41,926 nucleotides of DNA from contig JADGOF010000001.1 of NCBI GenBank assembly GCA_017883105.1, positions 1 to 41,926 on the forward strand. Direction: 5' to 3'. This document shows positions 41,885-41,926 of the stretch, piece after piece (position 1 is the first letter of the stretch; the number at the start of each line of letters is the position of its first letter). The translations under genes were made by a program, and so were the position numbers. The notes beneath the pieces were generated by a model. It was not told the origin of the DNA. It saw only the letters and a program-made list of their open reading frames with translations, and ran no database searches. Source of the DNA: Acidimicrobiales bacterium. GTDB lineage: Bacteria; Actinomycetota; Acidimicrobiia; Acidimicrobiales; RAAP-2.

Positions 41885-41926
41885 ATGGCGAACTACGTCG
41901 ACCTTGACTCGCTCTCCGCCAGCACC
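41885..41926 (+). CDS. Partial gene at the window edge
   Basis: An ATG 10 bp after the preceding stop, with AGGG upstream, opens a frame (MANYVDLDSLSAST) that runs off the window. Only 14 codons are present, so the function cannot be judged. Its tight spacing suggests an operon with the preceding gene. Confidence 0.45.
   Translation, partial: MANYVDLDSLSAST

Overview
The window is GC-rich DNA that looks actinobacterial. Supporting signs are G/C-ending codons, several genes with a TAnnnT -10 hexamer placed 6-8 nt before the start codon (leaderless transcripts), and a set of conjugation proteins typical of actinobacterial elements (SCO6880-type protein, DUF4913-type protein, NlpC/P60-SLT peptidoglycan hydrolase). 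No rRNA, tRNA, CRISPR array, intact insertion sequence or integrase was found, so the element cannot be delimited here.

Layout. 1-4.1 kb: an ECF sigma factor with a coupled membrane-anchored anti-sigma-like gene, and a class I SAM methyltransferase. 4.1-8.3 kb: a 602-aa protein ending in a PD-(D/E)XK-like nuclease domain, the orphan C-terminus of a HAD phosphatase gene, and an AbiE type IV toxin-antitoxin pair with a palindromic leaderless promoter. 8.5-14.3 kb: the DNA-processing module of a mobile element, with an excisionase-like HTH protein, a small unknown protein, two single-strand-binding protein genes (one frameshifted), a sigma-like protein, two clusters of iteron-like repeats, a candidate oriT, mobC and a MOBP-type relaxase. 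14.6-24.8 kb: cargo that reads as a defence island, with a wHTH-like protein, an unknown 217-aa protein, a HelD/UvrD helicase carrying an embedded nuclease-like segment and a zinc finger, a membrane protein, a type II restriction-modification pair, and an unrecognised two-gene unit (soluble protein plus four-helix membrane protein). 25.4-41.4 kb: the transfer operon on the minus strand. In transcription order it runs from the NlpC/P60-SLT hydrolase through a lipoprotein, a P-loop protein, a pilin-like protein, a membrane-anchored protein, a TrbL/VirB6-like protein, an SCO6880-like protein, a VirB4-like ATPase, a VirD4/TraG coupling protein, a DUF4913 protein and a coiled-coil protein to a giant methylase-helicase. 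Most junctions are 4-bp stop/start overlaps, so the operon is probably translationally coupled. A divergent gene leaves at 41.47 kb across a promoter region with repeated AGAACT/GGCC operator half-sites.

How it fits together: MobC and the relaxase would nick at an oriT near 12 kb, the VirD4-like protein would hand the DNA to the VirB4/SCO6880/TrbL channel, and the lytic transglycosylase/peptidase would open the wall. The SSB proteins and methylase-helicase may protect incoming DNA, and the cargo gives the host phage or plasmid defence.

Features I did not expect: a roughly 130-bp intergenic repeat present at least five times, only in the first 17 kb; duplicated iteron/leader regions in front of two different genes; a shared C-terminal tail on the giant methylase-helicase and a neighbouring coiled-coil protein, which could be a type IV transfer signal; and an odd start-codon situation at the head of the giant gene.
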